Of a stretch of 64,000 bases of DNA, positions 49,965 through 59,912 are shown piece by piece (positions within the stretch are counted from its first letter, which is position 1; each line of letters starts with the position of its first letter). The stretch comes from Methylobacterium hispanicum (lineage in GTDB: Bacteria; Pseudomonadota; Alphaproteobacteria; Rhizobiales; Beijerinckiaceae): positions 1-64,000 of the forward strand of contig NZ_BPQO01000013.1 of the NCBI RefSeq assembly GCF_022179285.1, given 5' to 3'. The position numbers were made by a program, and so were the translations under genes. The notes below the pieces were generated by a model. The model saw only the letters and a list, made by a program, of their open reading frames with translations, made no database searches and was not told the DNA's origin.

Positions 49965-50633
49965 CTACTCCGACCAGCGGAGCGCCGCCGCCGCCGCGAG
50001 CGTGCCGACGACCGCCGCGATCAGGCTGAGGGCCGCCAGGATCGCCAGCGGCGTGGTGAACGGCACCGTGCCGCCCAGAGCCGCCTCCGTGGCCGAGACG
50101 CCGAAGATCAGGGTCGGCACCATCAGGGGCAGGACCAGCACCGCCAGGATCAGCCCGCCCCGGCGGATCGAGGCGGTGAGCGCGGCGCCGACCGCGCCGA
50201 TGCAGGTCAGCGCCGGGGTGCCCACCAGCAGCGTCAGGGCGGTGGCGCCCATGGCGGTGCCGTCGAGGGCGACCAGAAGGCCGAAGAGCGGGGAGGCCAG
50301 CGCCAGCGGCAGGCCGGTGGTCAGCCAGTGCGCCACGACCTTGGCCAGGACCACGAGTTCCAGGGGTACCGGGGCGGCGGTCATCAGGTCGAGGGAGCCG
50401 TCCTCCTCGTCGGCCTGGAACAGGCGGTCGAGCCCGATGAGCGTCGCCAGCACCGCCGCGAGCCAGAGGATCGCCGGGCCGATCCGGGCGAGCAGGTTGA
50501 GGTCGGGCCCGAGCGCGAAGGGGATCAGCGCCACGATCATCAGGAAGAAGACGAGCGAGAGCGCGCCGGAGCCGCCGACGCGGGCCGCCAAAGCGAGGTC
50601 GCGGGCGACGAGGGCCGAGACGATGCCGATCAC
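49965..50633 (-). CDS. ccmB: Heme exporter permease CcmB
   Basis: A 222-residue six-helix membrane protein: FFLMIVALIPFALGPDLNLL, GPAILWLAAVLATLIGLDRLF, EDGSLDLM and LVVLAKVVAHWLTTGLPL are typical of CcmB, the permease partner of the CcmA ATPase. The GTG start has GGAGGA at 6-base spacing and overlaps the ccmA stop by 4 bp. The GT61 gene follows 76 bp downstream. Confidence 0.95.
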   Translation of the reverse strand: MIGIVSALVARDLALAARVGGSGALSLVFFLMIVALIPFALGPDLNLLARIGPAILWLAAVLATLIGLDRLFQADEEDGSLDLMTAAPVPLELVVLAKVVAHWLTTGLPLALASPLFGLLVALDGTAMGATALTLLVGTPALTCIGAVGAALTASIRRGGLILAVLVLPLMVPTLIFGVSATEAALGGTVPFTTPLAILAALSLIAAVVGTLAAAAALRWSE

Positions 50634-51280
50634 GCCCACTCCTCCGGATCGACGTCCGCGGGCAAGGGCGCCGCCCCCGGCTCCGCCGGGGCGAGCGCCA
50701 GGGCACGGGCATCCTCCAGGCCGAGCGCCTGATGGGTCGCCGCCACCACGAGGCCGCCCGCCGCCCGGTGCTCGGCCATCAGCCCGGCGAGCAGCCCTTG
50801 CGAGGCCGCGTCGAGGGCGGCCGTCGGCTCGTCGAGGAGCCAGAGCGGGCGGTGGCAGACGAGGAGGCGGGCGAGCGCCACCCGGCGCCGCTGCCCGGCC
50901 GAGAGGTAGGCGACGGCCAAGTCGTGGGCGTGGCCGAGGCCGAGGCGCTCCAGCGCCGGGCGCGGGGCCATCCGGGGCGCGCCCAGCAGCGCTTGCGCGA
51001 AGGCGAGGTTCTCGCCGGCCGTGAGCGCCGCCTTCAGCCCGTCCCGGTGGCCGACCGCGTGCAGGCATTCGGACAGGGCGGCCTCGCCGACATCGGCGAC
51101 CGCCACCCGGCCCGCATCCGGCCGCAGTCGGCCGGCCAGGATCGCCAGCAGGCTCGACTTGCCGGCCCCGTTGCGCCCGGTCACCGCCAGCGCCTCGCCG
51201 GGACCGAGCGCGAACGACAGGCCCGCGAAGACGCGCCGCCCCGAGCGCCGACAGGCCAGATCCTCGACGCTGAGCCGCAA
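50630..51280 (-). CDS. ccmA: Heme exporter ATPase CcmA
   Basis: A 216-residue ABC ATPase: Walker A GRNGAGKSS at residues 35-43, signature YLSAGQRRRVALARLL, Walker B LWLLDEPTAALD. With CcmB it drives release of holo-CcmE from CcmC. First gene of the leftward ccm cluster. Confidence 0.95.
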   Translation of the reverse strand: MRLSVEDLACRRSGRRVFAGLSFALGPGEALAVTGRNGAGKSSLLAILAGRLRPDAGRVAVADVGEAALSECLHAVGHRDGLKAALTAGENLAFAQALLGAPRMAPRPALERLGLGHAHDLAVAYLSAGQRRRVALARLLVCHRPLWLLDEPTAALDAASQGLLAGLMAEHRAAGGLVVAATHQALGLEDARALALAPAEPGAAPLPADVDPEEWA

Positions 51281-51461
51281 AAGCCCGCCCCCGCTCGCGC
51301 GGCCGGACGCCGTGTCCGACCCTCACGCCCCGCCTCTTGCCCGATCGCGCGGCGGAACGGAACGGGGCGTCCCGGCGTAGGTCCCGACCTGTGTCCTCGC
51401 GGGCCAGGCGGGCGCCGCACGCCCGCTGGCCGCGCGAGGGGGTGCCGGAGGGCTCGAGTCC

Positions 51462-51653
51462 ATGCCGACGATGACGACCGCGCAACAGCACGCCCCGAGC
51501 GAGGCAGAGATCCGCGAGAGCCCGGACGCGGCCGCGGGACTGCGCCTCGTGCGCGCCCGGCTCGACCTCTGCACGCCCGACGAACGGCAGGCCTTCTGGG
51601 AGGCCGTGCGCCGCTGCTTCGGCGGTCCCGCCCCCGAGGAGGCGGGCGCGTAG
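51462..51653 (+). CDS. Small hypothetical protein (63 aa)
   Basis: An unrecognised 63-residue protein (MPTMTTAQQHAPSEAEIRES at the start, DLCTPDERQAFWEAVRRCF near the end). The C-terminal half looks like a short amphipathic helix. Starts at 51462 or 51471. It lies between divergent ccmA and cckA. Coding status is plausible but not proven. Confidence 0.45.
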   Translation: MPTMTTAQQHAPSEAEIRESPDAAAGLRLVRARLDLCTPDERQAFWEAVRRCFGGPAPEEAGA

Positions 51654-51793
51654 GGCGCACGCCGGGGCATCCCACGATCCCGCGCAGGCTACCGCGCATG
51701 CACACTTTTCCCGTAAGACGGGCTTGGTCGCGGCACCCCTTGCCGTCGCCGGGCCCGGGGCCTAACCGGGGCCGGTTACTGGATTGATGCGTG

Positions 51794-54547
51794 ATGGCCG
51801 AGTTGTCTGGACCCACGACGCCCGTCGCGCCTCCCGTGCCGGGCTCGATCGACCGGTCGGAGCGGCCCGGCCGGGTCGGGCTGCTGCTCGTCCTGGCGGG
51901 GCTGCTCGTGGGCGCGGCGATCGGCCTCTCCTTCGTCGCCAACGAGCAGGCCCAGTCGCTGATCGTCTGGCTGCTGGCGCTCCTCGCCATGGCGGGCGTG
52001 TTCTTCCTGTTCGCGCTGGCGATCGGCGCGCTCCAGCTCGCCGGGCAGGGCGCGCGCGACGACATCACCAAGGCGATCGTCGACGGCTCGCCCGACGCCG
52101 CCCTGGTGGCGGAGGAGGGCGGCCGGCTGATCTACGCCAACGAGGCCTATCTGCAGGTCGCGGGCGGCGACAGCTTCTCGAACCTGCGCTCGGTCGAGCG
52201 GGTCTTCGTCGGTTCGCCGGAGGTGTCGGAGGCGGTCTACCGCCTGTCCCAGGCCTCGCGCGACGGGCGCAGCCACACCGAGGAGGTCCGCATGGCGCCC
52301 CCGCCCCGGGGCGGCGCCCGGGACTTCGCGTGGTACCGCATCCACGTGCGCCCCCTGCCCAGGCCGGGCCGGGCCACCGCGCTCTGGACGGTCTCCGACA
52401 TCACCGCCGAGCGCGAGCGCCAGGAGAACGTCTTCCAGGAGCTGCAGCACGCGATCGACTATCTGGACCACGCGCCCGCGGGCTTCCTGTCGATCGATCC
52501 GGCAGGCTCGATCGTCTACATGAACGCGACGCTGGCCGCCTGGCTCGGATACGACCTCGCCACCGTCGGCTCGGGCGGGCCCCACCTCTCCGAGATCGCG
52601 CCGGGCGCCGAGGTTCTGACCCGCAGCGTCGGCCTGCCCGGCGAGGTGCGCACAGACCGCTTCGACCTGGACCTGCGCCGCCGCAACGGCCACCCGCTGC
52701 CGGCCCGGCTCTACCACCGGATCGCCTTCGGCAAGGACGGCAAGCCCGGCGCCTCCCGCACCTTCGTGATCAACCGCTCGGCGGGCGCCGAGTTCGACGA
52801 GCCGCAGCGCGCCGCCGAGGTGCGCCTCGCCCGCTTCCTCAACAACTCGCCGATCGCGATCGCCACCCTCGACCGCTCGGGCCGGATCGCCCGGGCCAAC
52901 GCTTCCTTCGCGCGGCTCTTCGGCACGCTGCCGAGCCATCCGGTGGACGAGGCGGACGAGACCGCGCTGGATCCCGCCCACGAGCCGAACGTCACCGACG
53001 CGCTCGCCGACCGCGAGGGCGTGGACGCGGCGCTCGCCAAGGCGGCGGGCGGCCTCTCCGAGATCGCGCCGATCGAGGTGAGCCTCAAGGGACCGGGCAA
53101 CCGCTCGGCCCGGGTCTGGCTGATCACCGCCGGCGGCACCGGCGAGGCGCTCGACGAGGACGAGCGCGAATCGGTGATCCTCTACGCGCTGGACACCACG
53201 GCCCAGCGCCAGCTCGAGCAGCAGGTGGCGCAGTCGCAGAAGATGAACGCGGTCGGCCAGCTCGCGGGCGGCATCGCGCACGACTTCAACAACGTGCTGC
53301 AGGCGATCATCGGCTACTCGGACCTCCTGCTCGCGAGCCACCGGCCGACCGACCCGGCCTTCCAGGACATCATGCAGATCAAGCAGAACGCCAACCGGGC
53401 CGCGGGCCTGGTGCGGCAGCTGCTGGCCTTCTCGCGCCGCCAGACCCTGCGGCCGGAGGTGATGAACGTCGGCGAGTCGCTCTCCGAGCTGACGCTGCTG
53501 CTCAAGCGGCTGCTCGGCGAGCGGGTCGGGCTGGAATTGAAGCACGGCCGCGAGGTCTGGCCCGTCAAGGCCGACGTCAACCAGTTCGAGCAGGTGATCG
53601 TGAACCTCGCGGTCAACGCCCGCGACGCGATGCCGGGCGGCGGCAAGCTCTTCATCCGCACCACCAACGTGGCCGATCCGGGCCCCGACGCCGTCGCGGA
53701 CGGCCGCGGCGGGCCGCCGCCCGGCGACCACGTGCTGATCGAGGTGCAGGACACGGGCGAGGGCATCCCGCCCGAGATCATGGAGAAGATCTTCGAGCCG
53801 TTCTTCACCACCAAGGAGATCGGCAAGGGCACGGGCCTCGGCCTCTCGACGGTGTTCGGCATCGTCAAGCAATCGGGCGGCACGATCGACGTGCAGTCGG
53901 TCGTGGGCGAGGGCACCGTCTTCAAGATCTACCTGCCGCGCCACGTCCCCGAGGTCGTTCCGGACATCGTGCCGGAGGCCCTGCCCGAGGCTCCGCCGGA
54001 GCGCGCGCGCGAGGCCGGATCGAGGACGGCCGGGTCCGGGGCGGCCGGGTCCGGCGCGGCCGAGGTCGCCGTGCCGACCCTGCCCCCCGCGAGCTACCCG
54101 GCAGCCAAGGACGCCGAGACCGCCCCTGCGCCGTCCGCGCCCAGGCCCGCCCCGCGCAAGCCCTCGGCGGACCATACTGGGCAGGGCACGATCCTCTTGG
54201 TGGAGGACGAGGATCCGGTCCGGGCGGTCAACAGCCGGGCGCTCGCCGCCCGCGGCTACACGGTGCTGGAGGCGGCCTCGGGCATCGAGGCGCTGCAGAT
54301 CGTCCGCTCCGGCGACCACGTGATCGACCTCATCGTCTCCGACGTGGTGATGCCCGAGATGGACGGGCCGACCCTGCTCGGCGAGGTGCGCAAGCACCTG
54401 CCGGACCTGAAAGTGATCTTCGTCTCGGGCTACGCGGAGGACGCCTTCCGCAAGAACCTTCCGGAGGGCGAGGCCTTCAACTTCCTGCCCAAGCCCTTCA
54501 GCCTGAAGCAGCTCGTCGAGACCGTGAAGAAGACGATGGCCGGGTAG
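51794..54547 (+). CDS. cckA: Cell-cycle hybrid histidine kinase CckA
   Basis: A 917-residue membrane kinase. Two N-terminal helices (about residues 29-50 and 58-80), PAS domains (about 95-200, 215-330 and 340-450), a HisKA/HATPase core with phospho-acceptor His496 in [15 protein letters not shown]-box [15 protein letters not shown]-boxes [20 protein letters not shown] and GTGLGLS, a low-complexity linker, and a C-terminal receiver with phospho-acceptor Asp850 ([10 protein letters not shown]). In Caulobacter CckA phosphorylates CtrA through ChpT. The ATG at 51794 directly follows GTG 51791. Essential in many relatives. Confidence 0.93.
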   Translation: MAELSGPTTPVAPPVPGSIDRSERPGRVGLLLVLAGLLVGAAIGLSFVANEQAQSLIVWLLALLAMAGVFFLFALAIGALQLAGQGARDDITKAIVDGSPDAALVAEEGGRLIYANEAYLQVAGGDSFSNLRSVERVFVGSPEVSEAVYRLSQASRDGRSHTEEVRMAPPPRGGARDFAWYRIHVRPLPRPGRATALWTVSDITAERERQENVFQELQHAIDYLDHAPAGFLSIDPAGSIVYMNATLAAWLGYDLATVGSGGPHLSEIAPGAEVLTRSVGLPGEVRTDRFDLDLRRRNGHPLPARLYHRIAFGKDGKPGASRTFVINRSAGAEFDEPQRAAEVRLARFLNNSPIAIATLDRSGRIARANASFARLFGTLPSHPVDEADETALDPAHEPNVTDALADREGVDAALAKAAGGLSEIAPIEVSLKGPGNRSARVWLITAGGTGEALDEDERESVILYALDTTAQRQLEQQVAQSQKMNAVGQLAGGIAHDFNNVLQAIIGYSDLLLASHRPTDPAFQDIMQIKQNANRAAGLVRQLLAFSRRQTLRPEVMNVGESLSELTLLLKRLLGERVGLELKHGREVWPVKADVNQFEQVIVNLAVNARDAMPGGGKLFIRTTNVADPGPDAVADGRGGPPPGDHVLIEVQDTGEGIPPEIMEKIFEPFFTTKEIGKGTGLGLSTVFGIVKQSGGTIDVQSVVGEGTVFKIYLPRHVPEVVPDIVPEALPEAPPERAREAGSRTAGSGAAGSGAAEVAVPTLPPASYPAAKDAETAPAPSAPRPAPRKPSADHTGQGTILLVEDEDPVRAVNSRALAARGYTVLEAASGIEALQIVRSGDHVIDLIVSDVVMPEMDGPTLLGEVRKHLPDLKVIFVSGYAEDAFRKNLPEGEAFNFLPKPFSLKQLVETVKKTMAG

Positions 54548-54670
54548 GGGCGGCGCGCCCGCCCTCGGATCACCGTTCGGCCGCGATTCGTCCCTAGCCC
54601 CCGTCGAACGGGCCGGGCCGTGCCGCGTTGTCCCGCGCCCCGTCCGTCTCAAGGCCATCCCGAATCCGGC

Positions 54671-55480
54671 ATGCTCGATCCCGCGCCCCATCGGCCGCCC
54701 GGCCTCGGCTCCGTCGCCGGCGAACCGCTCGCGCGGGCCGACCGGAAGGCCAGCACCGTCAAGATCGTGAGCTGGAACCTCCTGCGCCGCACCGGCGCGG
54801 CGGTCACCGACCTCGTCGCGCTGATCGAGCAGGAGCAGCCCGACCTGCTGCTGATGCAGGAGGCCACCCGCGGCATCGCGGCGCTCCGCGAGCGCGTCGG
54901 CGGGGTCTACGCCTGGGCGCAGCTGCCCGACCGCATCCACGGGCTCGCCATGTGGGCGCCCAAGCCCTGGGACAGCCCGCCGCTGGTGGTGCCGCTGCCC
55001 TCGGGCGCGATGTTCCACCGGGTCTCGCAGGTGCTGGATCTCGGCGATTTCACCGTGGCCAACGTCCACCTCTCGCACGGGCAGATGCTGAACCGGCGCC
55101 AGCTGCGCCGGGTCATGGGGGCGCTCTCCGAGCGCGCCGCGGTGCTGGGCGACTACAACATCGTCGGCCCCGCCCTGATGCCGGGCTTCCACGATGTCGG
55201 CCCGCGCAGCCCGACCCACGCCATGGGTCGGATGGTGCCGCTGCGCCTCGACCGCTGCCTCGCCCGCGGCCTCGTCTGCGAGCGCCACGCGGTGCTGCCG
55301 CGCGGGCCCTCCGACCACCGGCCGATCGTGGTGCACCTGCGCCCGGCGCCGGAATCGCCGGCGCGGGCGGTCAGAGGTATGGCAGCAGCAGTCGCACGGC
55401 TGCGTCGCGCAGGCGTACGGGCAGGTGGCGGGCGCGCAGGTCGTCCTCCGTCAGCCGGGTCTCCATCTTCGCCCGGATGA
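54671..55480 (+). CDS. Endonuclease/exonuclease/phosphatase (EEP) family protein
   Basis: A 269-residue metal-dependent hydrolase: VKIVSWNLLRR (Asn motif), LLLMQEATRG (Glu metal ligand), VANVHLSHG, LGDYNIVGP and the C-terminal SDHRPIVVHL. It resembles E. coli YbhP, whose gene also sits next to a cardiolipin-synthase gene. The ATG at 54671 is uncertain; GTG 54620 is in frame. The last 37 codons run into the 3' end of the convergent phospholipase-D gene. Confidence 0.82.
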   Translation: MLDPAPHRPPGLGSVAGEPLARADRKASTVKIVSWNLLRRTGAAVTDLVALIEQEQPDLLLMQEATRGIAALRERVGGVYAWAQLPDRIHGLAMWAPKPWDSPPLVVPLPSGAMFHRVSQVLDLGDFTVANVHLSHGQMLNRRQLRRVMGALSERAAVLGDYNIVGPALMPGFHDVGPRSPTHAMGRMVPLRLDRCLARGLVCERHAVLPRGPSDHRPIVVHLRPAPESPARAVRGMAAAVARLRRAGVRAGGGRAGRPPSAGSPSSPG

Positions 55481-56819
55481 AGCGCTCGATCTCCTCCGCC
55501 ATCCGCGCGTCGTAGAGCTCGACGTTCAGCTCGAAGTTCAGGCGGAAGCTGCGCATGTCCCAGTTGGCGCTGCCAACGAAGCACCAGACCCCGTCGATGG
55601 CCAGCGCCTTCGAGTGGTCGAAGGGCGGCTCGTCGAGCCAGATCCGCACGCCGCTCCTGAGGAGCGGCATCACGTGCGCGCGGGTCGCCCAGTCGACGAA
55701 GACGTGGTCCGAGCGGCGCGGGATAACCACGTCGACCGTGACGCCCCGCTCGGCGGCGAGCGCCAGCGCCGCCATCACCACCTCGTCGGGCAGGAAGTAG
55801 GGCGTCACGATCGCGACCCGCTCGCGGGCACCGTTGAGCGCGTGCAGGATCACCGACTCGATCTTCATGATGTCGGCGTCCGGCCCCGAGGTCACGGCGC
55901 GCGCGACCGTGGGGCCCACGGGCGCGAGGTCCGGGAACCAGTCCGGCCCGTCGAGGATCTCGCCGTCCACGAAGGCCCAGTCGCTGGCGAAGGCCGCCAT
56001 CAGCTGCTCGACCACCGGGCCCTCGACCCGGAAATGGGTGTCGCGGATCGGGTGGTCCGGCCGGGTGGCGAGGCGGTTCGGCTGCGAGATGTTGACGCCG
56101 CCCGTGAAGGCGACCCGCCCGTCGGCGATCAGGAGCTTCTTGTGGTTGCGCAGGTTCAGGAAGGGCATGCGCCAGGGCAGCGCCGAGTGCATGAACAGCC
56201 CCGCCGGCACCCCGGCGGCGCTGAGGCGCCGGTAGGCCTTCGCCCGGAAGTAGCCGCCGCCGATCCCGTCGATGATCACCCGGACGGCGACGCCGCGCGC
56301 CCGCGCCTCACCGAGCGCCGCGCCGAACAGGCGCCCGGTCGGGTCGTCGCGGAAGATGTAGCTGGTGAGGACGAGGCTGGTGCGGGCCTCCGCGATCGCC
56401 GCGAGCATCGCCGGATAGGCCTCGTCCCCGTTGCGGAAGAGCGCGACGCGGTTGCCGACGAGGGCGGGCAGGCCGGTGATGCGGCGCACCGCCCGGTCGA
56501 GGGGCCAGAGGGTGTGCGGCACGGTCGCGTCCTCGAGGCTCGGCGCCTCCAGCGCCTCCGAGGGCTTGGTGCGCAGCCTGCGCGCCCGTCGCGTCACCCG
56601 GTTGATGCCGAACATCAGGTAGAGCACCGAGCCGAAGATCGGCGACAGCCACGCGAGCCCGACCCAGGCCACCGCGACGCTGACGCGCCGCTTGCGCAGG
56701 AGGGCGTGCAGCGTCACCGCGACCGCGAGCGCGGTGCCGACCGCCGCCAGCATGTCGGCCCGCAGGGCGGCGGTGGGCTGGAGCCAGCGGAGCAGCAGGT
56801 CTTCGAAGGAACTCAACAC
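55371..56819 (-). CDS. cls: Cardiolipin synthase-like phospholipase D protein
   Basis: A 482-residue protein with two N-terminal membrane helices (residues 22-45 and 50-70) and two phospholipase-D HKD motifs: NHKKLLIADGRVAFTGG and DHSKALAIDGVWCFVGSANWD. This is the ClsA-type layout; it transfers phosphatidyl groups to make cardiolipin. Convergent with the EEP gene, overlapping it by 110 bp. The exact lipid product is inferred. Confidence 0.9.
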   Translation of the reverse strand: MLSSFEDLLLRWLQPTAALRADMLAAVGTALAVAVTLHALLRKRRVSVAVAWVGLAWLSPIFGSVLYLMFGINRVTRRARRLRTKPSEALEAPSLEDATVPHTLWPLDRAVRRITGLPALVGNRVALFRNGDEAYPAMLAAIAEARTSLVLTSYIFRDDPTGRLFGAALGEARARGVAVRVIIDGIGGGYFRAKAYRRLSAAGVPAGLFMHSALPWRMPFLNLRNHKKLLIADGRVAFTGGVNISQPNRLATRPDHPIRDTHFRVEGPVVEQLMAAFASDWAFVDGEILDGPDWFPDLAPVGPTVARAVTSGPDADIMKIESVILHALNGARERVAIVTPYFLPDEVVMAALALAAERGVTVDVVIPRRSDHVFVDWATRAHVMPLLRSGVRIWLDEPPFDHSKALAIDGVWCFVGSANWDMRSFRLNFELNVELYDARMAEEIERFIRAKMETRLTEDDLRARHLPVRLRDAAVRLLLPYL

Positions 56820-56956
56820 GTCACGCGACCGGGTACGGGAGGGGCCGGCTCGATATAGGCGCGTTGACGGCCGCGCGATGCCGGGATGCGGAGGATTGTC
56901 GGGCGGATTTTCGTCGGCGTCCCGAAAATGCCGGCCTCGCGCGGCAGAGCGGCCCC

Positions 56957-57934
56957 ATGCCGTTCCTCGCGCCGCCCCTGCCGCCCCCGGACCCGCCGGC
57001 CCTCGTCCGCGCGGCCGCCGCCCCCTGCGACGCCGCCACCCGCGCGCGGGTCCTCGCCCCGGCGGCCCCGGGCGCGGAGAGCGTGGCGCTGGCCTGCAGC
57101 CTCCGGCTCGGGCCCGAGGATAGGGTGACGAAGCGGATCGTGCTGGAGGGCGCGGCCGCCTCCGGCATCACCCTCGACTGCGCGGGCGCGACGCTGGGGC
57201 AGGCCGAGCCGCCGCCCGCTCCCGACGCCTTCGCGATCGCGATCCGCTCGCGCCCGCTGCCCGGCGGCGGCTTCGAGCGGCCCTCGGACATCACCGTGCG
57301 CGACTGCCGGATCCTCGGCCACGTGCGGATCTGGGGCATGGGGGTGAACGGGCAGGGCGCGGCCGTGCGCGAATCCTCGCACGGCCCCGGCCATACGGAG
57401 CGGGCGCAAGCTGCCGCGCCGACCGAGGTCGCGATCCTCGGCACGACGATCACCGCGCTCGGGCACATCCCGCTCTATCTCGGGCCCGGCGTGACCCGGG
57501 TGACGCTGCAGGGCTCGCGGCTCGACGGCCGCTCGCGCTCGACCGCGCTCTACCTCGACGCGGAGAGCGCCGAGAACCGGATCGCGGACAACGCCATCGC
57601 GACCGAGACGGGGCGCGAACTCGTGGCGGTCGACGGCTCGGCCCGCAACCGCATCACCGGAAACCGCTTCGACCTGCGGGGGCAGGGGGGCGTGCGGCTC
57701 TACCGCAATTGCGGGGAGGGCGGCACGGTGCGCCACCAGACGCCCTCCGACAACGTGGTGACGGGCAACGTCTTCCGGGGGCGGGGGCTGTTCGGCTCGG
57801 CGCCGGTGGTGGTCAATTCCCGCGGCGGCTGGCGGCTCTACTGCGGCGAGGACCGCGGCTACCCCTTCGGCAGCAGCGCCGACGACGGCGACAACGGCAC
57901 CGGCAACGTGGTCGAGCCGAACCGGGTCGAGTAG
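56957..57934 (+). CDS. Right-handed beta-helix repeat protein
   Basis: A 325-residue protein with several parallel beta-helix repeats (VALACSLRLGPEDRVTKRIV, ITVRDCRILGHVRIWGMGVN, VTRVTLQGSRLDGRSRSTAL, AENRIADNAIATETGREL, NRITGNRFDLRGQGGVRLY). Such repeats occur in pectate lyases and in surface or envelope proteins. No clear signal peptide. ATG at 56957 chosen; 56864 is an alternative. Enzymatic role unknown. Confidence 0.75.
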   Translation: MPFLAPPLPPPDPPALVRAAAAPCDAATRARVLAPAAPGAESVALACSLRLGPEDRVTKRIVLEGAAASGITLDCAGATLGQAEPPPAPDAFAIAIRSRPLPGGGFERPSDITVRDCRILGHVRIWGMGVNGQGAAVRESSHGPGHTERAQAAAPTEVAILGTTITALGHIPLYLGPGVTRVTLQGSRLDGRSRSTALYLDAESAENRIADNAIATETGRELVAVDGSARNRITGNRFDLRGQGGVRLYRNCGEGGTVRHQTPSDNVVTGNVFRGRGLFGSAPVVVNSRGGWRLYCGEDRGYPFGSSADDGDNGTGNVVEPNRVE

Positions 57935-57938
57935 GGGC

Positions 57939-58445
57939 TCAGTTCCCCGCCATCACCAGCGCCCAGTAGCGGCGGTAGCGCGTCTCCGGCGCGTCCACCC
58001 GGGCGACGCCGATGCGGCGCAGTTGCGGGATCAGCATGTTGGCGTTGTGCTGGGGCGAGGCCTTCCAGCGGGCGAGCACTTGGTCGAAGGTCTCGGAGCC
58101 GGCGCTGAGGTTCTCGGCCGCGTAGGCGCGGGCGAGACCCGCCGAGGCCATGCGCGAGGTGAAGGTGCCGCCGAGATCGTGGCTGAGGCGGCCCGCGCGG
58201 GCGTTGTTGCCGGCCTGGAAGGCGGCGGCCCGCGTCAGGCCCGCATCCACCACCACCGGCCCCAGCCCGTGCTGGGCGCGGTAGCGCGAGATCGCGGCGG
58301 CCGCCGCCGTCTCGTCGAGGATCACCGGCAGGGTCGGGGCGGTGACCTCCGGCAGGATCGCCGAGGTGCCGCAGGCGGCGAGCATCAGCGGGAGGGCGAG
58401 CGCGGCGATGCGGGCGAAGGGTCGGATCGGCACGGCAGGGGTCAC
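57939..58445 (-). CDS. CAP-domain lipoprotein
   Basis: A 168-residue protein with a lipobox (LALPLMLAAC, modified Cys near residue 24) followed by a CAP (SCP/Tpx-like) domain: SRYRAQHGLGPVVVDAGLTR, NARAGRLSHDLGGTFTSRM, AENLSAGSETFDQVLARW, HNANMLIPQLRRIGVARV. CAP proteins often bind lipids or act as peptidases; the role here is unknown. The GTG at 58445 gives a compact signal peptide; the upstream frame has no such sequence. Confidence 0.8.
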   Translation of the reverse strand: MTPAVPIRPFARIAALALPLMLAACGTSAILPEVTAPTLPVILDETAAAAAISRYRAQHGLGPVVVDAGLTRAAAFQAGNNARAGRLSHDLGGTFTSRMASAGLARAYAAENLSAGSETFDQVLARWKASPQHNANMLIPQLRRIGVARVDAPETRYRRYWALVMAGN

Positions 58446-58555
58446 GGCTTGCGGCGGGACGCCTGCCTCCGGCGCGCCTGCGGCGAAACCGGGGCGGACG
58501 CTCCGTCGGTGCACGGATCGCGGCCCGGTGTGGCACCGGAACCACGGGTGGTCCC

Positions 58556-58718
58556 GGATCCCAAAGGTCGAGACCTTTGGCGGGTGCAGGGCAGAGCCCG
58601 CGCCGGCTCCCCTCGCTCGGCTCCGCCGAGCGAGGGGAGCCGACCCCGGGGCTGCGCGCCCCGGACCCCGCCTGCAGCGCCTTCAGGCGCCGAAGGGATT
58701 TGACACCCTCGGGGATCC
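58556..58718 (+). repeat. GGATCC-ended intergenic repeat, copy 4
   Basis: Starts GGATCCCAAAGGTCGAGACC, has the shared GCGGGTGCAGGGCAGAGC block and a central hairpin GGCTCCCCTCGCTCGGC / GCCGAGCGAGGGGAGCC unrelated in sequence to the other copies. The right end is rearranged relative to copy 3 (a small CAGCGCCTTCAGGCGC block is present). It lies just upstream of the HD-GYP stop codon, on the convergent side. Confidence 0.85.
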
Positions 58719-58723
58719 GCGGG

Positions 58724-59779
58724 CTACCCCGCGTGTGCCAGCGCGACGGGGCGGAAGGCGGCGAGCAGGGCCGGGTCGAGATGGCCGCGCTCGCCGGCCA
58801 TCTGGGCGAGCGCGGCGAGCGGCGCGATCGGGGCGCGGTAGGCGCGCCGCTCGGTCAGCGCCGAGTACACGTCGCAGATCGCCACGAGGCGGGTGAGGTC
58901 CGCGATCGCCGCGCCCGCGAGTCCGTCGGGATAGCCGGCGCCGTCGAGGCGCTCGTGGTGGTGGCGCACGGCGGCGATCACCTCCGGCTCGGTCCCGCCC
59001 TGTTCTTCCAGCAGGTCGGCACCGATGGCAGGGTGGCGCTGCATCAGCCGCCACTCCTCGGGGGTGAGGCGGCCGGGCTTGTTGAGGATCTCGGCCGGGA
59101 TGCGCGACTTGCCGATGTCGTGCAGCAAGGCCGCGCGGGCGAAGCGGCGGTGGTCGGCCCCGCCGAGGCCCAGCACCGCGCCGAACGCCGCGGCGAAGCC
59201 CGCCACGCTCAGGGTGTGCTGGTAGACGCCCGCATCGTGCCGCCACACGGTGTGCAGCCAGTCGCGGATTCCGGCCTCGGCCACGGCCTCCACCACGATC
59301 TCCGTGCCGCGCTCGATCTCGGCCGGGTCGATCCGGGCGCCGAGCGCCGCGCTGTCGAACAGTTCGGCCACCAGCGCGGTCGCGGCGCCGCCGCGGGCGG
59401 CGAGCGCGCGGGCGCGGGTCCGCTCCGCCAGGGCGACGCTCTCCAGCATCGCGATGATGCCGGCGAGCACCGTCTCGCGCGGGGCGTTCGGGGGCAGGAT
59501 CCGGGCGGTCGGGGAGGGCGCCGCCGGTCCGCCGGGACCGCGCGCGAGGACGAGGCGGGGCACGGCCCGGTCGAGGGCCGCGTCGGCGGCCGCGAGGGCG
59601 GAGGTGTCGAGGTCGAGCACCGCGAGGCGCGGACGGCCCGGCGGCAGGCCGTCGCCCGATCCCGCGGCCCGGCAGGCCGCGACCAGCCCGATCGCCCGCG
59701 CGAGCGCCCGGCGCTCGGCCGGGCGATCCGACAGCAGGAGGACGAAACCTTCGTCCGGGATCTGGGCGCCCAGTGCCAC
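58724..59779 (-). CDS. HD-GYP domain protein with degenerate receiver-like N-terminus
   Basis: A 351-residue protein. The C-terminal half is an HD-GYP domain with HDIGK (metal-binding), HPAIGADLLEEQGG and HHERLDGAGYPDGL, which contains the GYP signature; HD-GYP proteins degrade c-di-GMP. The N-terminal 120 residues resemble a receiver domain with VLDLDTS, but without the clear Lys and acidic cluster, so it may be a pseudo-receiver. Enzymatic activity is plausible, not shown. Confidence 0.8.
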   Translation of the reverse strand: MALGAQIPDEGFVLLLSDRPAERRALARAIGLVAACRAAGSGDGLPPGRPRLAVLDLDTSALAAADAALDRAVPRLVLARGPGGPAAPSPTARILPPNAPRETVLAGIIAMLESVALAERTRARALAARGGAATALVAELFDSAALGARIDPAEIERGTEIVVEAVAEAGIRDWLHTVWRHDAGVYQHTLSVAGFAAAFGAVLGLGGADHRRFARAALLHDIGKSRIPAEILNKPGRLTPEEWRLMQRHPAIGADLLEEQGGTEPEVIAAVRHHHERLDGAGYPDGLAGAAIADLTRLVAICDVYSALTERRAYRAPIAPLAALAQMAGERGHLDPALLAAFRPVALAHAG

Positions 59780-59912
59780 GTCAGCGCCCTCGGGTCGCCT
59801 GGATCAACGATTTGTTGACCCTATCACCAAAATGGTGAGCGAAACCTTGCGCCGAGCGCGCCGTGATAGCGCTCGGCCCGTCCCCGCGGGCGCTTCGCGG
59901 TGTCCGGTGGCG

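Noticed and set aside
51336..51400. EcfG-type promoter near GGAACGGAACGGGG before the 63-residue gene
   Set aside because: No GTT lies 16-17 bp after either GGAAC.
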